The position numbers and the translations under genes were made by a program. Shown piece after piece: positions 20,197-20,917 of a stretch of DNA of 20,917 nucleotides. Source of the stretch: Pleurotus ostreatus/Saccharomyces cerevisiae fusant (Eukaryota > Opisthokonta); assembly GCA_024196135.1 (NCBI GenBank), contig JAMQCK010000514.1:1-20917 (forward strand), in the 5' to 3' direction. The first letter of the stretch is position 1, and each line of letters opens with the position of its first letter. The notes beneath the pieces were generated by a model. The model saw only the letters and a program-made list of their open reading frames with translations. It was not told the DNA's origin and made no database searches.

Positions 20197-20318
20197 TGAC
20201 GAGAGTGGGATTCGAACCCACGCCCCGAAAGACCAGATGATTCCGTGCAGAATCAGATGCGTCAGTAATTACTGACTGATCCTTAGTCTGGCGCCTTAGA
20301 CCGCTCGGCCATCTCGCC
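20197..20318 (-). tRNA. tRNA-Leu (anticodon AAG) with 42-nt intron, inverted copy
   Basis: The mature part looks identical to that of the tRNA at 15739-15858 on the other strand, including the acceptor stem, variable arm and T arm. The anticodon AAG is at 20284-20282, and the intron at 20239-20280 is directly 3' of position 37. The intron is 42 nt instead of 40 and diverged in its middle and end, but shares ATCAGTCAGTA and GACGCATCTGATTC with the other copy. The 3' flank CACTTTTTGGC (TCACACTTTTTGGC from the last tRNA bases) is shared as well, and the T5 run is the Pol III terminator. The 5' flanks are not similar. Confidence 0.93.
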
Positions 20319-20917
20319 GTTGAAGGAGTCGCTGAGGAGGCCATCCCGTTCGCGTTGCTGGTCTACCATGCCCACCGCAAGTATATGCAGCCCATAAACC
20401 AGTTGCCGTTCCTTGCTCGACGATACTCTAGCCATGCTGCCATGTCCCGAAGGCGGGGTTTGTCGAATCAGCAGACTCAAGTTGGCCAGCACAAAATCAC
20501 GATCTTCTTCGACTGCTACCCCACCGGCTGCCATCGGGCCTCCGTAATTTGGCACCAAAGTCCCTGATAACCAGGCAGCCAGGGGCGCGCGCCACTACAG
20601 GCAAGCTCGCGGCCGGAGAGTATAGCCTGCCACAGCGCCTGCTTCCAGCAGGCGAACGGACACATCTCGTCATCGTGCGAGCGCCATCACGACAAAGGAC
20701 ACTCGAGAACTGGCAGGCGCACCCCATTCTCCATGTTTGACTCATCCGACGTGTGCGGCCGAATTCCATAGTGCGGCACGGAGGCGACAGAGGGTCTTCA
20801 GCGGCGTGGAGAGCGTGCTCGTGTCGTCAATCACCCGATGCATTGAGGCGCCCCTCCCGCTCGCATCTTCGGGGGATGATGACGCTCGGGGGCGTGCGCA
20901 CGTATATAAGGACGAGG
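20319..20917. other. Right-end intergenic region
   Basis: About 600 nt without a supported gene. A minus-strand open frame that runs into the tRNA is rejected. The last bases carry a TATA box, so a gene probably starts beyond the window. Confidence 0.5.
20903..20910 (+). promoter_or_regulatory. TATA box of a gene beyond the right edge
   Basis: TATATAAG lies 8 nt from the window end on the plus strand, preceded by GC-rich sequence as at other promoters here (compare 5889). The gene it serves lies outside the window. Confidence 0.5.

Noticed and set aside
15739..20318. Inverted tRNA pair as terminal repeats of a transposon
   Set aside because: No transposase or integrase lies inside, the homology stops at the tRNA 5' ends, and no target-site duplication was seen. 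An accessory cassette remains possible but a transposon is not supported.
20283..20558. Minus-strand open frame of 91 codons overlapping the second tRNA
   Set aside because: Its last codons are the sense sequence of the tRNA 5' half (MAERSKAPD is a well-known false translation of such tRNAs), and the rest shows no domain.

Overview
This window looks like nuclear DNA of a filamentous basidiomycete, most likely an Agaricomycete of the polypore type. The taxon is an inference from four things: many short introns (about 45-75 nt) with GTRNGT-like donors, a GC-rich genome, CT-rich and TATA-containing promoters, and protein families typical of that group. I resolved nine protein-coding genes to exon level, each giving an open frame from ATG to stop, and two intron-containing tRNA-Leu(AAG) genes.

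Layout from left to right: (1) 0.3-2.8 kb, a tandem pair of haloacid-dehalogenase-like hydrolases with identical gene structure, the second carrying Asn in place of the usual motif-IV Asp. (2) 3.0-4.5 kb, a G3BP-like RNA-binding protein (NTF2 domain, proline-rich linker, RRM, RGG tail) with a non-canonical GC-AG intron. (3) 6.0-7.0 kb, a six-helix GPR1/FUN34/YaaH membrane protein (acetate/ammonia transporter family). (4) 7.2-8.7 kb, a probable mitochondrial TPR protein resembling Mgr3, convergent with (5) SEC62 on the minus strand at 8.7-9.7 kb. (6) An approximately 2.1 kb gene-poor interval. (7) 11.8-13.2 kb, a Fus3/Kss1-class MAP kinase with a TEY activation loop. (8) 14.1-15.6 kb, an erythromycin-esterase-family protein. 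(9) 15.7-20.3 kb, two secreted family-4 carbohydrate esterases (chitin/polysaccharide deacetylases) bracketed by two tRNA-Leu(AAG) genes in inverted orientation. The window ends on a TATA box that probably belongs to a gene beyond the right edge.

The genes do not form an obvious pathway or a secondary-metabolite cluster. Most are housekeeping or signalling genes (SEC62, MAPK, G3BP, TPR protein), interspersed with locally duplicated accessory genes (HAD pair, deacetylase pair). I found no transposase, CRISPR array or clear novel defence system. The most notable signals are the tRNA-bracketed deacetylase pair with extensive intron turnover, the Asp-to-Asn change in one HAD paralogue, the GC-AG intron plus an in-frame stop-free intron in the G3BP-like gene, and a strong E-box palindrome just upstream of the TPR gene. 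All functional names come from motif recognition by eye; no database search was possible.
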